A stretch of DNA of 64,000 nucleotides from Geosiphon pyriformis. Taxonomy: Eukaryota > Glomeromycota > Glomeromycetes > Archaeosporales > Geosiphonaceae. The stretch covers positions 157,592 through 221,591 of the forward strand of contig JAAOMT010000261.1 in the NCBI GenBank assembly GCA_016748015.1, read 5' to 3'. The notes below the pieces were generated by a model, which saw nothing but the letters and a program-made list of their open reading frames with translations, did no database searches and had not been told where the DNA came from. Shown piece after piece: positions 34,675 to 46,978 of the stretch. Position numbers and translations under genes: made by a program. Numbering within the stretch: position 1 is the first letter of the stretch; each line of letters begins with the position of its first letter.

Positions 34675-34692
34675 TGGTGCTCCCTGTGAGGT
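34675..34692 (+). promoter_or_regulatory. Primer-binding site of E7
   Basis: TGGTGCTCCCTGTGAGGT. The implied tRNA 3' end is a 7-nt acceptor strand AGGGAGC plus A73 and CCA, preceded by a T-stem strand CTCAC with the expected C61. This fits tRNA geometry. An Arg isoacceptor is one possibility, but I cannot confirm it. Confidence 0.78.
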
Positions 34693-34720
34693 TGTTAAAA
34701 TTCACTTATTCCCTCATTGT

Positions 34721-36259
34721 ATGGGTGATTACTCATATCTGCCACAGCAATCAGAAGAACACTTTGCAGCACACAACAGAAATGATTAAAGTTTCATTGA
34801 ACTTAATTCTCTGCCCTTCTGCTTGATCTGCTTCTCCCTTGAAGAACAATTCAGTAGACAATTCCAAGACTTTTGGAACTGGTTCCTGAACAAGCATTCA
34901 GCTGAAACCTACACAGCTTATACAACCTATTACTTTGACCAAGCTTATTTTGAAAATGACTTTGAAGAAAGAAACAACAGTATCAATCAGCTCTTATATT
35001 CTACAATCTTTAAACAACAGCCCCCTGATTTCGAATATCTGAATCATCAAATCCACATTTAGATTGCTGCCCATCAATCAACAGTAACTCCCCTTGAAAC
35101 AGAAGAAGAAAGCTACCAAACAGCCCCTATTTTTGATTTTTTCTTAAGTGAATCAGAGCACTTCACACAAACAGTAACTCCTGAACCAATGGCCCAAGAT
35201 CCAATACAAGTAAACATCTTGGCTGCCCTTTAAGGCATACAAACTGCTTTGGGACAAAGAAACAACACTCCACTACCCCTATTCAGAGGTGATGCCCAAG
35301 ATCCAATTGAATGGGTAGATGATTTTGAAAGAGCAGCCACTGCAAACCAGTATGATGATGAATACAAGTTCCAAATCATTGGTGGCTACCTCCAAGGCTC
35401 CCCTGCTACCTGGTTTTCACAAGAAACCAATGCTAGTGTTCAACAAAGAATTGTTAGATGGACTTCAGCAAATATTGGAGAAAACAACACCTCTTTTACT
35501 ACCCGATTTGAAAACAAATTCAGAACCCCCATCTTAATATCCAAATGGCATATGAAATTAGAAAGAAGAACCCAAGGTCCTGGTGAAATTGTGACCAAAT
35601 ATGCCAAAGCAATCAGAAAACTCATCAAGTGTGTAGACTCTGGTAGAAACTAAACTAAAGAGCAAAAGATCCACTCCTTCACAAAAGGATTGAGAACTGA
35701 TTTATCATATGCTCTTTGGTTTCTCTTGGCTCTGAAAGACAATCCTACAATAAATATGGCTATTGAACTCGCCCAAAGGATTGAAGATAACCAAAGGATA
35801 CATTTGGGATCCACACTTTCAATTTTCGCTTCTGCTCCTGTTATGGCCCCTGCTTCTCAAGTGGCTGCTACTTCTTTTACTGTCCAAATCCAAGACCCAA
35901 ATGAACAATTGATAGATAGACTCACAGCTAACCTTGCCCGGTTATTAGAACTGTTGGTACAAGCAGTCAGAGATAACCAGCAATCACCAAGACCTAGATA
36001 TGAACCTCATTTTAACCAGCCCTAGCAATCTCCCTATCAAAGACAGCAAAATTGTGGCCCACCTGTGTGCTATTATTGTGAATTAACTGGATATTATTCA
36101 AGAGATTGTAACAATTCTCCACTGCCTCCACCAGTCTCCAGAAACAATGATGCTCAGAACAACAGGATTAACAACAACAATATGCCCAATCAAAGACCCA
36201 ATCATGCCAACATCAATTTCTTTGGAGAGGATCCCCTAGTTGAAGCCACTGTTTATTAG
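34721..36259 (+). pseudogene. E7 gag with altered CCHC knuckle
   Basis: It starts at ATG 34721, unlike the GTG-starting gag of the other family. The capsid-like gag core is at 35249-35653 (PLFRGDAQDPIEWVDDFERA, WFSQETNA, FRTPILISKWHMKL). The zinc knuckle at about 36062-36110 reads CYYCELTGYYSRDC: the His of C-x2-C-x4-H-x4-C is Tyr (C-to-T). Stops at 34787, 35060, 35231, 35651, 36023 and 36257 split it. It continues in frame into pol. Confidence 0.85.
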
Positions 36260-36358
36260 CCTTTAAAACTGGTAGGCGCATCTCCAAAGAGTGAGAGTGC
36301 AAGCCAACCAGAAGAAAACCTTTTTTACGCTTTTAACTTAACTAATAATAATCATGAC

Positions 36359-38957
36359 ATGGATGAACTAGCAATCAACACCTCAGAACCAACCAGAAAG
36401 AAGAAGAAAGCCAAGGTTGATTTCGTTCTAGACCCCAACAAAGCCTCAACTTCTGCTGCTGATAACAATGAGCCACCAAAGGCTAAAATTTTTAAGAATC
36501 CTCCAAAGTTGGAACTCCCAGAAATTGTACAAAAATCTGGACCCTATTCCATTGTCAAAGATCTCATGGAAACCCCAGCACATATTACCTTTGGCCAGTT
36601 AATGACCCACTCACAGTTCAGAAAAGATCTTTGCAAATCTTTGATTCCAAAGAAGAAGACACCAAAAACCAACAAGCACTCTTACCAAGCTGGACTTGCT
36701 GATAACAGCAATATTACCCCTCTGATTTATAAAGCCCAAGTGGCTGAATACTTCATTGACTTAATTCTGGACAGTGAATTATCTGTTAGTGTCATTGCCA
36801 AACACTTTTTGGAAGCAATTTGTAGAAAGATTGATGAACCTTCCACCAGACTAATGACCAATGTACATGGTGACAAAAAGAAAGGACTGGGTATTGCCAA
36901 AGCTGTTTCTGTCCATATCAATGGAATTAGCATTGAAACTGACATAGAAGTTTCTGAAGCCAAGGAATACACCATCATTGTTGGCAATGAATGGTTCAAG
37001 AAAGCAAAAGCTTTGCTTGATTATGAACTTTGTGAATTAACCATCAGATGTGATGAGAAACTCATTGTGATTAAGTGTCACCATTGGACAACTCTTCCAG
37101 TACCCAAACAAAACCAAGAAGAAGAACAATCAAATGAATCAGATAATGAAGAGAGCGATGAAGAAGAAGAACAAAAAGAGCAAAAAGAAACTGCTGAATT
37201 CGCCTATACCACTTTCACCAGCAATAGCAAACCACTGGACAATGTTAAAGCAGACAAAGAAGGAATCATTGTAAATGGCAAACTGATCTGCTGGCCTTAT
37301 TATGATATTCTTAGAAGAACCTTTGAAAGAAAACTTGGCAAAAAAGCCAAATACAGTTTTTGGTGGCATGGTCTTTGTGCCCAGTATTGGTGCAACAAAC
37401 CCTTGTATTCTCCAAGTGATGAATGCAAATTATGTCTGATCTATTACAGAGATTGGGAACCAATCAGTTTGATATCCAGAGAAGAATTAAAAGAAATACA
37501 GAAGTCCTTTGAGAATGAACCATCTGAGATTCAATCACTGGTTGTAGAACAAAAAGAACTCTTTCCAGAAGAAAAAAAAATAGACATTGAAAATTTGCTG
37601 GCTAGAAATAGCCCAGTTATCTCCAAAGAAGATGATACCCCTGGATGTACCCATGTGATACAACACACCATTATCACCAGAGAAACTCGACCCATCTATT
37701 TGAAGCCTTATCAATCCAATCGGCACAATGATAAGTTTATTAAGAAAGAGATAAACCAAATGAAAGAACTTGGATTCATACAAGAAACCAAGAGTGAATG
37801 GGCTTTCCCAGTTGTAGTGGTATCCAAGAAAGGTGGAACACTACACTTCTGTGTCAACTATTGCCAATTAAATGCCATCACTGAAAGAAACATGTACTCA
37901 CTTCCTAAGATTGATGCAATGTTAGATCAATTCAAAGATGCTGCTTTCTTTTCAACCATTAACTTAACTGCTGGATTCTGGCAAGTAGAGATGGATCCAG
38001 AAAGCAGAAAAAAAACTGCTTTCATCACCAAGTATGGCACCTATGAATTCATAGTTATGCCTTTTGGTCTTACCAACACTCCTCTCATCTTTCAATGCTT
38101 AATGGATAAAGTATTTGAATCAGTCAAGAAAAACTTTGTTCTAGTTTATTTGGACGACATAATGGTATACTCAAAAACCTGGAATGAACACCTGGAACAT
38201 TTGCAAAAAATTTTTGATCTCCTCAGAAATGCTGGCCTCAAGATCAACCCAATCAAATCTTTCTTTGGAAGACAATCCACCCAGTTCCTTGGTTATTTTA
38301 TTACAAAAGATAGAATCTTTCCTGACCCAGCCAAAATTGAAAAAGTCCAAAACATCAAACAACCAATGAACATTTATGAACTATGCTCTTTTCTTGGTTT
38401 GGTCTCTTATTATTGCAAATTTGTCAAGGATTTCTTTAAAATTGCCTTTCTTCTTAATCAGCTACTCAGGAAAAATGTCAATTACCATTGGGGAACACAT
38501 CAACAAAAAGCCTTTGAAACTTTAAAGGAAAAACTGGTTACAGAACCCATCCTCAAGCAACCTAATTTAAATTGACTCTTTATCCTTCACACTGATGCAT
38601 CTGGCTTTGGACTTGGTGCTGTTCTCTCCCAGAAAGATGAAAATGGCAAAAAACATGCCATAGCCTATGCCAGTAGAACCCTTTTCCCAGCAGAACAGAA
38701 CTATTCAGTTACTGAACAAGAATGCTTAGCAGTAGTATGGTCTACTAGTTACTGGAGTAAGTATCTTCTTGGTGTAAAGTTTTTGGTGGTAATAAATCAC
38801 CAAGCTTTGGTTTGGCTGCACAACAAAAAGAGGCTAAAACACAAACAGATAACTTGCTGGATACTCCACTTGGATGAATTTTACTATAATATTCAATATT
38901 GCAAAGGAGCTAATCATTAAAACGCTAATGCTCTCTCCAGATTTACCATTCAGTGAC
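36359..38957 (+). pseudogene. E7 pol: protease, RT and RNase H
   Basis: 36359-38575 is open for 738 codons. Protease (about residues 125-220) has LILDSELSVSVIAK, with Gly of DSG changed to Glu, and VGNEWFKKAKALLDYEL. A Glu/Lys-rich acidic linker follows (near 37110-37190). RT (residues 440-680) has intact blocks: WAFPVVVVSKKGGTLHFCVNY, LTAGFWQVEMDPESRKK, MPFGLTNTP and catalytic YLDDIMVYS near 38148. RNase H continues past TGA 38573 with LHTDASGFGLGAVLSQ and SVTEQECLAVVW; the later stops 38919 and 38955 are close to its end. The RT residues look competent. Confidence 0.92.
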
Positions 38958-39059
38958 AGAACAAACCTCTTAAACTAAACCAACTTAATTATTAATAATT
39001 CCCCCTTTTTAACAAACATGATAATAAACTTGGACAACTACTCTGCCTTAATAAAATTT

Positions 39060-39900
39060 TTGGATAAAGGACAATACCCACCGAAATACACATGACAACA
39101 AAGAGAACATTTGTGCAAACAATCAAATTTCTATTTGATTTGTCAGAACCAACTTTATAAAAGAAATAGAAAAGATCCTAACTGCCCCCAGAAAGTCATC
39201 AGATTTAAAGAAAGAGAAATTGTGATTTACAATATGCACACTGATCCATTAGCTGGACACTTTGGAAAAACAAAAACAATTCAGAAAACTTTAGCTCACT
39301 ATTATTGGCCTATTTTAGGAAAAGACATTGCTGAATACATCAAAACCTGTAATATCTGCCAAAGAAGAGGAAAACCCAATCACAAAGAAGATATCCATCC
39401 AATCTCTGTTGGTCAACCCTTTGACAAAATTGGTATAGATGTTGTTGGACCTTTAACAATAACTCCTGATGACAACAGATACATTATCACAGCTACCGAC
39501 TATCTTACAAAATAGGTAGAAGCAAGAGCCACTCCAGACCAAACAGCAGTCTCAATAGCCAATTTCATTTATGAAGATATTATTTGTCACCATGGCTGCT
39601 CCAAAGAACTTTTATCTGACAGAGAAAGAGCTTTTCTCAATATACTTGTTGAAGAACTTTGCAGAAAAATGGGAATACATCACAAACTTTCCTTTTCTTA
39701 TCACCTCCAAACAAATGGCCTAGTAGAACATTTCAATAGAACACTATGTGAAACCCTAGCCAAAACCAGTGAAGAAACAAACTTATGGGACAAAGTACTG
39801 CCTTCAGCTTTGTTTGCTTATAAAACTGTGAATTATGACATAACAAGTTATGAACTCTTTTATCTACTCTATGAATGAATGGCAACCTTACCAATAAAAA
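39060..39900 (+). pseudogene. E7 integrase
   Basis: It is in another frame from pol, so a frameshift lies between 38960 and 39060. HHCC finger: MHTDPLAGHFG and CNICQ. DDE residues: GIDVVGPL, LLSDRERAF and NGLVEHFNRTL, all present. A TAG at 39513 (probably former Trp) splits it into 39111-39515 and 39669-39878. The C-terminal region to about 40280 is decayed. Confidence 0.88.
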
Positions 39901-40281
39901 CTGACATTGAAACAATACTCTTTGAAAAAATAACAATAGGGAATTACAAAAACATTTTGCAAAGAAGACTTGGTACCATTTTTGACTCATTAGTAGAAAC
40001 ATGAATAATTGCCTTTGAAAAGATAAAACAATTCCAAGAAAAGCTAAGAAAAAGAAAACATATAAAACACTTTCTTTAAGTGTTGGCGACTTAGTTTTAG
40101 AATACTGTTTAGACAGAGACAATGTCTATGGTAATAAATTCTCTAGCTGGTGGAAAAGACCCTTTATAGTCAACAAAGTTTTGAACAATGGTTCTTATAT
40201 CTTACAAGATCAATATGGAACAATCTTCAATGATTGCCCTGTTCATGGCACATGACTTAAGAAATATCACAAACAACCTGA

Positions 40282-41034
40282 TTGGTTACCTGTTGTGATA
40301 ATACCGACCCAAAGGATCAACAAAAATCAGATATAAATAAATGCACCATTCCCAAAACAGAGGTATCTTTAATCGACATGAACAATTATTTCCTAGATCA
40401 AAACATTCAAAACACTTTCTACATTCTCCATGAATACTGGATCAAAAATTATCCAAATGCTACTCTGACTATTGGAAAACAAACCACCATAACTGATAAC
40501 AGTGGAACACATACTGTTATTAGACCAAAGAAAACCACTACCAGAAGAGAAAAAATTGGTAGCAAAATAGATAAGTATTTGCTGGAAAGCATAACAGCAG
40601 CAATACTTACACCTTCCATGACAATTGAAAAAATGATTAAGGAAATCTTGTTCATAGACAAAAACTTGTCATATGGAAGACAACTAGAACTCTATGGTCA
40701 TCTTGGTGAAATCATAGAAGAAATGAAGCTCATGAAGAAAACAACTTCAAAGATACAAGTGAAAATTTTGGGTATTATATGTTTAGATGTCCCAAGAGTT
40801 TTGACCATTGCAAAAAAAGCCAAAACTTTTATACAAAAATTTGGTCTCTTGGATACAAAGCTTATTTTGCCTCAAGTATTATACACTCTATCCACAAATG
40901 ACTTCAACAAACTAGTTAGTTTTGAGTTAGACAAAATCTTTCAATTAGAATACCTTATAAATAGCTTGATTTTGCCGGAGCTCAATCTTTTTGAAGAAGA
41001 TGATGTTATGGTTAAAATCCATAATTTTTATTAG
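40282..41034 (+). CDS. E7 extra ORF in the env position (uncharacterised, intact frame)
   Basis: The frame is open for 250 codons from TTG 40282; the first ATG is 40378 (219 codons). It runs 31 bp into the 3' LTR. The predicted protein is hydrophilic, helix-rich and basic (KKTTTRREKIGSKIDKYLLE; GHLGEIIEEMKLMKK). I see no signal peptide, membrane helix or zinc motif. It occupies the same place as the extra ORFs of E4, E6 and G3, but I could not align it with them. It is the only E7 gene without a stop. Function unknown. Confidence 0.6.
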   Translation: MVTCCDNTDPKDQQKSDINKCTIPKTEVSLIDMNNYFLDQNIQNTFYILHEYWIKNYPNATLTIGKQTTITDNSGTHTVIRPKKTTTRREKIGSKIDKYLLESITAAILTPSMTIEKMIKEILFIDKNLSYGRQLELYGHLGEIIEEMKLMKKTTSKIQVKILGIICLDVPRVLTIAKKAKTFIQKFGLLDTKLILPQVLYTLSTNDFNKLVSFELDKIFQLEYLINSLILPELNLFEEDDVMVKIHNFY

Positions 41035-41647
41035 TTATCACATGTATTAGCCACTGATGTCATATAATTAGCCACTCTATTTTTAGATAGTGATCATTGA
41101 CCTGATCATTGATCTAGTTGTTGACCACTTTCATTAGCTATATAAGCAATGAGTCTCTTAGCTGTAGAAAATCATCTCTCAGACAAGAATCAAATAAATA
41201 AAAATAACAACTTTCATCTTAATTATTCTCTTATCACTAATTTTTTTTTCCCTACCTTCAAGTATCTGAACATCTTAGGATAAAAGATTACTTGTTGGCT
41301 TTTTCCTGTTTGAATAATTGTAGTATTTGAAGCCTATTTGTATAAACGTAACTGAAGAGCACAAGTTGATACCTGATATTGAATTCTAAGAGCACTGATG
41401 TGAAGACATAGAATTAATACCAGTAGTGATTAATTGTTGACAGTACAGACTATTCCTCTATCTTCAGATTCTCCAGTTACCTTTAAAAAGAATAACAACT
41501 AAGATATTTTATGAGACTGATCTTACACATTAAATCCATACTCATTCAATTCGCTCTTTAAAGTTGAATTCCCCTTTGATTATTTTTATCACCCTACAAT
41601 CCTGTTCTCCCTTGCTATCTATTAGCTTGTTACTCCAACACATAACA
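41004..41647 (+). repeat. 3' LTR of E7 (644 bp)
   Basis: It begins TGTTATGG and ends CATAACA. It is homologous to 34046-34668, and most differences I see are C/T or A/G transitions. The purine-rich stretch GAAGAAGATGA just before it may be the polypurine tract. Confidence 0.9.
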
Positions 41648-42950
41648 GTAGTTTGTAAGCTCCATTTCCTAAAGCTTTGTGTATGTGGAATGGACTGTTC
41701 CACTTTGGGTCAAACTTTCCACTCCACTGTTTCTTAGCTTTTGTATAATATAACAGTACCTGGTCTCCAATCTTGAATTTCATTGGTTGTTTAGATAGGT
41801 GATTGTCATGTCTTTTCTTTTGTTGTTTTTGAACATTATTAATGTTATCAGCTTGTTTTTCAATTGTTTTCTAATGTTTCTATTAACTGGTACGTTCTGT
41901 GGTACAAGGTAGCTTTAAAATTCTTTTCATTGATTGTTTCTGTTGGGTAGAACAATATTTCTCATTCAATAGGTAACATAGCTTTCCTTCCATAGACTAG
42001 TTCGAATGGTGTGAAGTGTATCGTATTTTGCTTTAGTGTTCGGTATGCAAAGAGTACTGAAAGTATGAATAAGTTCTATTCTTGTTTGTTTTCTTGACTT
42101 ATTTTTACTAGTGCTTTACACAATGTTTGGTTAAACTGTTCTACCAGTCCGTTAGTTTGTGGATATGATAATGATAAAGAATGTTTTATACCAAACTATT
42201 GGCTTAATTCTGTTAACGTATTATTGACAAAATGTATTCCTTGATTGGATAACAATTTTTTTGGACATCCATGTCGGCAAATTAGGTCTTGATGTACGAA
42301 CTCAGCTACTGTTTTGGCATTGGCCACTTGAATTGGTTTGGCTTCTGGTCATTTTGTAAGATAATCAATGGCTACAGTGATATACTGATTTCCTTTGGAT
42401 GTAATTGAGAGAAAACCAACCAAATCAATCCCAATTCTATCAAATGGATTTTCAACTGGAATGGGTCAAAGTGGTTCTGTTGATCTTGCTTCTCCTTTTC
42501 ACTGGCATGTGTCACAATTGAGTACGTATTCAAAAATGTCTTTGTACATCATTGGCCAATAGTATAAATTTAGTGTTCTTTCAAGGGTAGCATCTTTGTT
42601 AAAGTGTTTTGACATTGGATCTGAGTGCATGCTATATAGTATAGTTTCTCTTTTACTGTCCTTGATTAGTTGTTGTGGGGTGGGGTGGTTTTGGCGTTCT
42701 TGTCAATATAGTTAGTTGTCTTAAATAAAATAATTTTGGGCTTGTTTTCTTATGGTACTTTGTTCCTGTTGAAATAATATCTCCTTGAAATGTAGTGTTG
42801 ATAGGTACTAATGTAGTCATTAATAAGTGAGTGTGTCCATGGGTCTGGGATTAGGTTTGTGGCATTCTTGACAAACTGTTGGCATTGATGTTCTTGGATT
42901 CTTCTTTGTAATAGACTTTAAGTGGGAATTGTTGCAGATAAGTACTCCAT
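41648..42950 (-). pseudogene. E6 integrase, decayed
   Basis: Read on the complement: GIDLVG near 42430, LLSNQGIHF near 42250 (the second catalytic Asp is Asn), and NGLVEQFNQT near 42140. The C-terminal module FDPKWNSPFHIHK lies near 41690-41720. The zinc-finger Cys pair region is near 42500. The end of the gene continues on the other side of E7. Numerous stops. Confidence 0.8.
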
Positions 42951-44560
42951 CTTGCATATTTTCCTTCTAATTGTGGATTATTGAGTAACCAAATAAGTCT
43001 TTTGTGATCGGTATATAGGTCAAATAGTTGACTGAGGTAATGTTTTCAAGTCTGTATAGCCCAATAAATGGCAAGGCATTCCAGATCTGTTGTGCTGTAA
43101 TTTTTTTCTGCTGGGCTCATGTTGTAACTGGTGTAGGCAACTGGATGTTTTCTATTGTCTGGTCCTATCTGAGATAATACTGCTCCTAAAGCATTTTTTA
43201 AAGCATTCATAGTGACAATGAACCATTTAGTAAAATTTGGATAGATCAGGATTGGGAATGTGATCAATTGCTGTTTGAGATAGTCAAATGCTTTCTGTTG
43301 ATCTTCCTTCCACAAGTACAGTACGTATTTGGACAACAATTGATGGAGTGGTTTTGTGATGTTTGAGAAATCTTTGACAAATCGACAATAATATCCTACC
43401 AATCCTAAAAATCTTTGTAATTCTCTGAGGTTGGTTGGGGCTAGAAAATCCTTAACTTTTTGTATTTTATCTGAATCAGATTTAACTCTGTCCTTGCCGA
43501 TTACATGTCCTAGGAACTTTAACTTGGTTTTTCCAAAGAAGCACTTCTTGGGATTGAGTTTCAATCTGGCACTATGAAGACATTCAAAGACTGGTTGCAA
43601 GTGGAGCAAATGGTCATCAAATGTTTCAAAGAACACGTTTGTGTCATCTAAGTAGACTACTACTGTTTTCCAAAGAATTTTTTGTATACTATATCCATCA
43701 GGCATTGAAACATGGTAGGAGCATTACAAAGTCCAAAAAGCATTACGTTAAACTCAAAGTTTCCATCTTGAGTGGTAAACACTGTTTTTTCTTTGTCTTT
43801 GGAGTCCATTTCAACTTGCCAATAACCATTTGCTAGATCTAATGATGAAAACCATTTTTTTTTTCCTAGATTGTCCAGAATTTTTTGGATGAGGGGAGTG
43901 AAATAACTATCTCCTCACGTAATGCTATTTAATTTTCAGTAATCCATGCAAAATTGTACCTTTCTGTTTTTCTTGGTAACCAAGACTACTGGAGAGGACC
44001 AAAGACTTAACAATTCTTTGATTAGGCTGTTATCAAGCATCTATTGCATTTCTTGCTTAATTAGGTTATCACTAGATAAGAGTACACAGTAAGTTCATTG
44101 CTTAATCAGTCGAGCATCTCCCATATCAATCTGATGTTTTACAATGTCAGTGCATCCGAACTCATTTTCGCTAGCAAAGACATTGGCATGCTGATTCAGA
44201 AGGACTTTGAGTTGTATTTCTTGCAGGATACTTAAGTTTCCTAAATTCAATTTATTGATCTCTTCTGGTGTGAACAAGTAACTTTCTTTTGGCAAATTTC
44301 ATACTTGTGAGATAATATCACAGAATAAGAATAATTGTGCGAAGTCTGGAATGGATTGGAGTTTTTCAGGATTCTGAATATCTACGGATATGGAACTGAC
44401 AAGAGTCCCTTTGGAAATTTTAATAACATCTTCTGTCAGGTTGTGGATATAAATTTTGAAGTGTTTATGGGCTTTGACTGGTAGGTATAGATTAGCAATA
44501 TTAGCTAGGGAACAGATTTTGGGACTGGCTTCAAATAACAGGGCTTGATCTTGGATCTTT
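42950..44560 (-). pseudogene. E6 reverse transcriptase and RNase H
   Basis: The best frame is 43046-43705 (219 codons). It contains intact VVYLDDTNVFFETF, GHVIGKDRV and FLGLVGYYCRFVKDF, followed by the RNase H start FIVTMNALKNALGAVLSQ, where the catalytic Asp of TDAS is Asn. RT N-terminal blocks (SSPVVLVTKKNRKVQF, DLANGYWQVEMDSKDKE) lie upstream at 43720-44000. The linker before RT includes 44095-44295. Stops and shifts separate the pieces. Confidence 0.85.
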
Positions 44561-45055
44561 TGATTCACTTTGAAGATGTATTGTCAGTATGGGAGAATGG
44601 AGATAACAGTTTTGGTGTAGATAAATTCTACCTGATTACTGTCTTCCTTCGTGAAATTAACTGGTACATTTCTTCTTCTATTTGATCCAAATCCGTTGAT
44701 TCCTCGGGCAGTGAGGTCTAATTCTTCTCGGGTTGTTACTGGGGTCAATTGGGATATTTTGATTAGGGATAGGAAAATAGCTTGGGTAATCTTTTCTTGT
44801 AATTCTATTTTGTAGAGTCTGTCCAAATTGTTCTGTAGCATCATGATGATGTTCTCTATGTAACCAGCATCGATGATTTCTCCTTTTACATTGATTCCTT
44901 TCTTGGCTAGACTAGATCAAGAGGCAACTTGTACCATTGTACTAACAGAAATTTCTAATGCTATCTTAAGATCTATTTTTACAAAGGAATGTGAGGCTAT
45001 AATGATGGGTGATTGTCTGGGGTATCATAAGTTAAAACTGGCATCAGTGTTATGT
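44560..45055 (-). pseudogene. dUTPase domain of E6 pol
   Basis: On the complement, five motifs in order: I, NTDASFNL (decayed); II, MVQVAS-stop-SSLAKKGI (the Arg replaced by TGA); III, GEIIDAGY with catalytic Asp; IV, EKITQAIFLSLI; V, ARGINGFGSNRRR. The open piece 44584-44844 covers part of III to V. The location between the Cys-rich module and RT is the same as in E3, E4 and G3. Confidence 0.78.
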
Positions 45056-45249
45056 GCTCTTTTGGAGCAGATTTCTTCTTCATTGTTACTGTACTATTTT
45101 AGCTCTAGTTCTTTGAATAGGTTGGGATATGTGAGATACTATTCTGTTTTGGTATCCTCAGTTAGATCTTGAAATAACATGTCCTCAATGATTAATGCCT
45201 CTTTTTCTTTGGGCTCAGGTAGTTCAGTGATTGAAAACAGTATTTTTGG

Positions 45250-45910
45250 AGGTAGATTGAATATGAGATCACATTTGTTACAGTACTAGAAGTGATAGAG
45301 GATCAAACAGTGATTGCACAGTTTGGTATTTAAATTGGCTAACCTTTGCTCTTGTTTTTTTTGAGTTGGGGCCAATTCTTAATATTGGTTCTGAAATGCG
45401 TTTGGGTCATCCATAAAAAAATTGTCTGTGGAGTAGTCAGGTCTATTATATTTAGGTGTCTAGGGGTTATCCTTGATTTTTTGTATCTCTTTGGACATGG
45501 CATTTTCAGCTTTGGCATTTGTCATTCTCCAGATTTTGTGGTCATTGTGTGGATAACTGTTTAACCTGTTGAGTGCTTATTTCCAAGCGTCTTTAATGGG
45601 AGTTCTCTTTTGTACCCAATTGTTGATTAATATGGTGTATTAACAAGCCTTGTTGCATGTTTTTTCTCTATCAGGCACATCATTCCAAAGTCTTTCATTG
45701 GGCAGGATCTTGCCACATATAAGACATGGCGTGTTGTTTTATTTGTTTTGTCATTTTGGTTGTCCAAATCTTTCCAGTAAACAAGATTTGCAGTAGTATT
45801 TGGTGGTAGTGGGCCATTCTTTATTGTCTCCAATACATGCACCCATAGTAGATAGCTTCTTTTCACAATTGACACATATTAGTTTTGGAAGTTGGTAAAA
45901 TAAATTTCTT
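45250..45910 (-). pseudogene. Cys-rich (zinc-ribbon-like) module, E6
   Basis: Complement reads ICVNCEKKLSTMGAC, EWPTTTKYYCKSC, then PCLICGKILPNERLW and, nearer dUTPase, LCNHC and YCNKC. That is four to five CxxC pairs. It is homologous to E4 22200-22880 and E3 54110-54720. Suggests zinc binding; no known family recognised. Confidence 0.55.
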
Positions 45911-46169
45911 TGGTCTGAAGTTACATATCTTATTGATAACAATTGGGACTTTTCTTTAGCTCTGCCTTTTCTTTTTTCTTCCCAGATTGATGGTAAGGGT
46001 AGTTCAATTCGATAATCATCCACCCATAAAACCTGATAGGTCTCAATGGTTGGTGGCAGTAGTGTGTTTTCGAATTTAATAAGAGGTTCCTCGATATGTT
46101 GAGTTTTAAAGTGTCTGCATGTAACTGGAACTCGGGCATGCTGTCTGTTGAACGTAAGTTGAAGTTCTT

Positions 46170-46700
46170 GGATGTTCTAATCGAGAGTAGTGTTGGCTTT
46201 TGACAACCAATCATTTCCCATTAGAGCTTGATATTGAGTAGCTTCCATAATGAGTACTTTGATAGGGATCTGAATTCTATTAATCTCAAAGGGAAAGTTG
46301 TCAATTTCTCCTATCAGAGTTTTTGTGTTTCCATCCACTGTGATGATCTGGGCAGTAGTGGCATAGTCTACTTAGTGACCTAGTTGGTTCATGAGCTGCT
46401 TCATAATTATGCTACTGGCTCAGGATTAATTTAATGTCTATTCCTCTAACTCTGGCATCAGTATATAGGGCCATTATTGGTTTATCCTGATTGATGGCTG
46501 CTTTACTAAAAAGGCTATGGGTGTTCAAATTATTGATGTTGAAAGGAAATATGGCAGTTAGGGTGGTGTCTTTGGTAATAGTAGCTGGTGGGATATTGCT
46601 TTTTGTTTGCTTAAAAGGTTGGGAGATTTGTTCTACATTCTCCCTTTTCACAGGTGTAGATTTGTCAAAACTCTGGTCTTCCATAAGACCAAGATAGAAA
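46170..46700 (-). pseudogene. E6 protease, active site deleted
   Basis: The frame at 46412-46684 leads to IDIKLILS and then a stop: the DSG active-site segment is disrupted by a small deletion and frameshift near 46410. Downstream the conserved core (GEIDNFPFEINRIQIPIKVL; GNDWLSKANTTLD) is recognisable. Retropepsin fold by comparison with E3 and E4. Confidence 0.7.
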
Positions 46701-46978
46701 GCTTGATTCAGGTATTTAATTGGTGTTGGTCAAGATTGAGCAGAACCGTGAGAGATTGGTCGAAATGGTCCACTGTTGGTTTGCACCTGATTGTTGTTGG
46801 AATTCCTTCATTCCTGATTATAGTTTATGACTTGAGGTCTGAATGAGCTGTGAGGAGAAGTTTGATAGTGAGAAATTGCTTGTGTTATCAGTAGTGGTTG
46901 ATAATAATTCTGGGACAGTGGTTGAGTGTATGAGACTTGTTGTGCATATTGGGACAGTTGATTCTAAGGTATAGAATA

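Larger units (their letters stand above)
34046..41647 (+). mobile_element. E7: Ty3/gypsy element of a second lineage, nested in E6
   Basis: LTRs are at 34046-34668 and 41004-41647, with an exact target duplication GTAG at 34042-34045 and 41648-41651. The primer-binding site TGGTGCTCCCTGTGAGGT is at 34675-34692. Gag and pol share one frame from ATG 34721 to about 38957, with in-frame stops (34787, 35060, 35231, 35651, 36023, 36257, 38573, 38919, 38955); integrase is in another frame. It lacks the Cys-rich module and dUTPase. Being innermost and having a 738-codon open stretch, it is one of the youngest insertions here. Confidence 0.92.

Noticed and set aside
40282-41034. Host gene between integrase and LTR of E7
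   Set aside because: It lies inside an element with intact LTR ends and an exact 4-bp duplication, and its end overlaps the LTR; it is element cargo at most.
43621-43836. Plus-strand 71-codon ORF
   Set aside because: Antisense to E6 RT across the YLDD region; no independent support.
44873-45172. 99-codon plus-strand ORF and other plus-strand ORFs between 43.6 and 48.0 kb
   Set aside because: They are antisense shadows of E6 pol and gag, whose motifs read on the minus strand.
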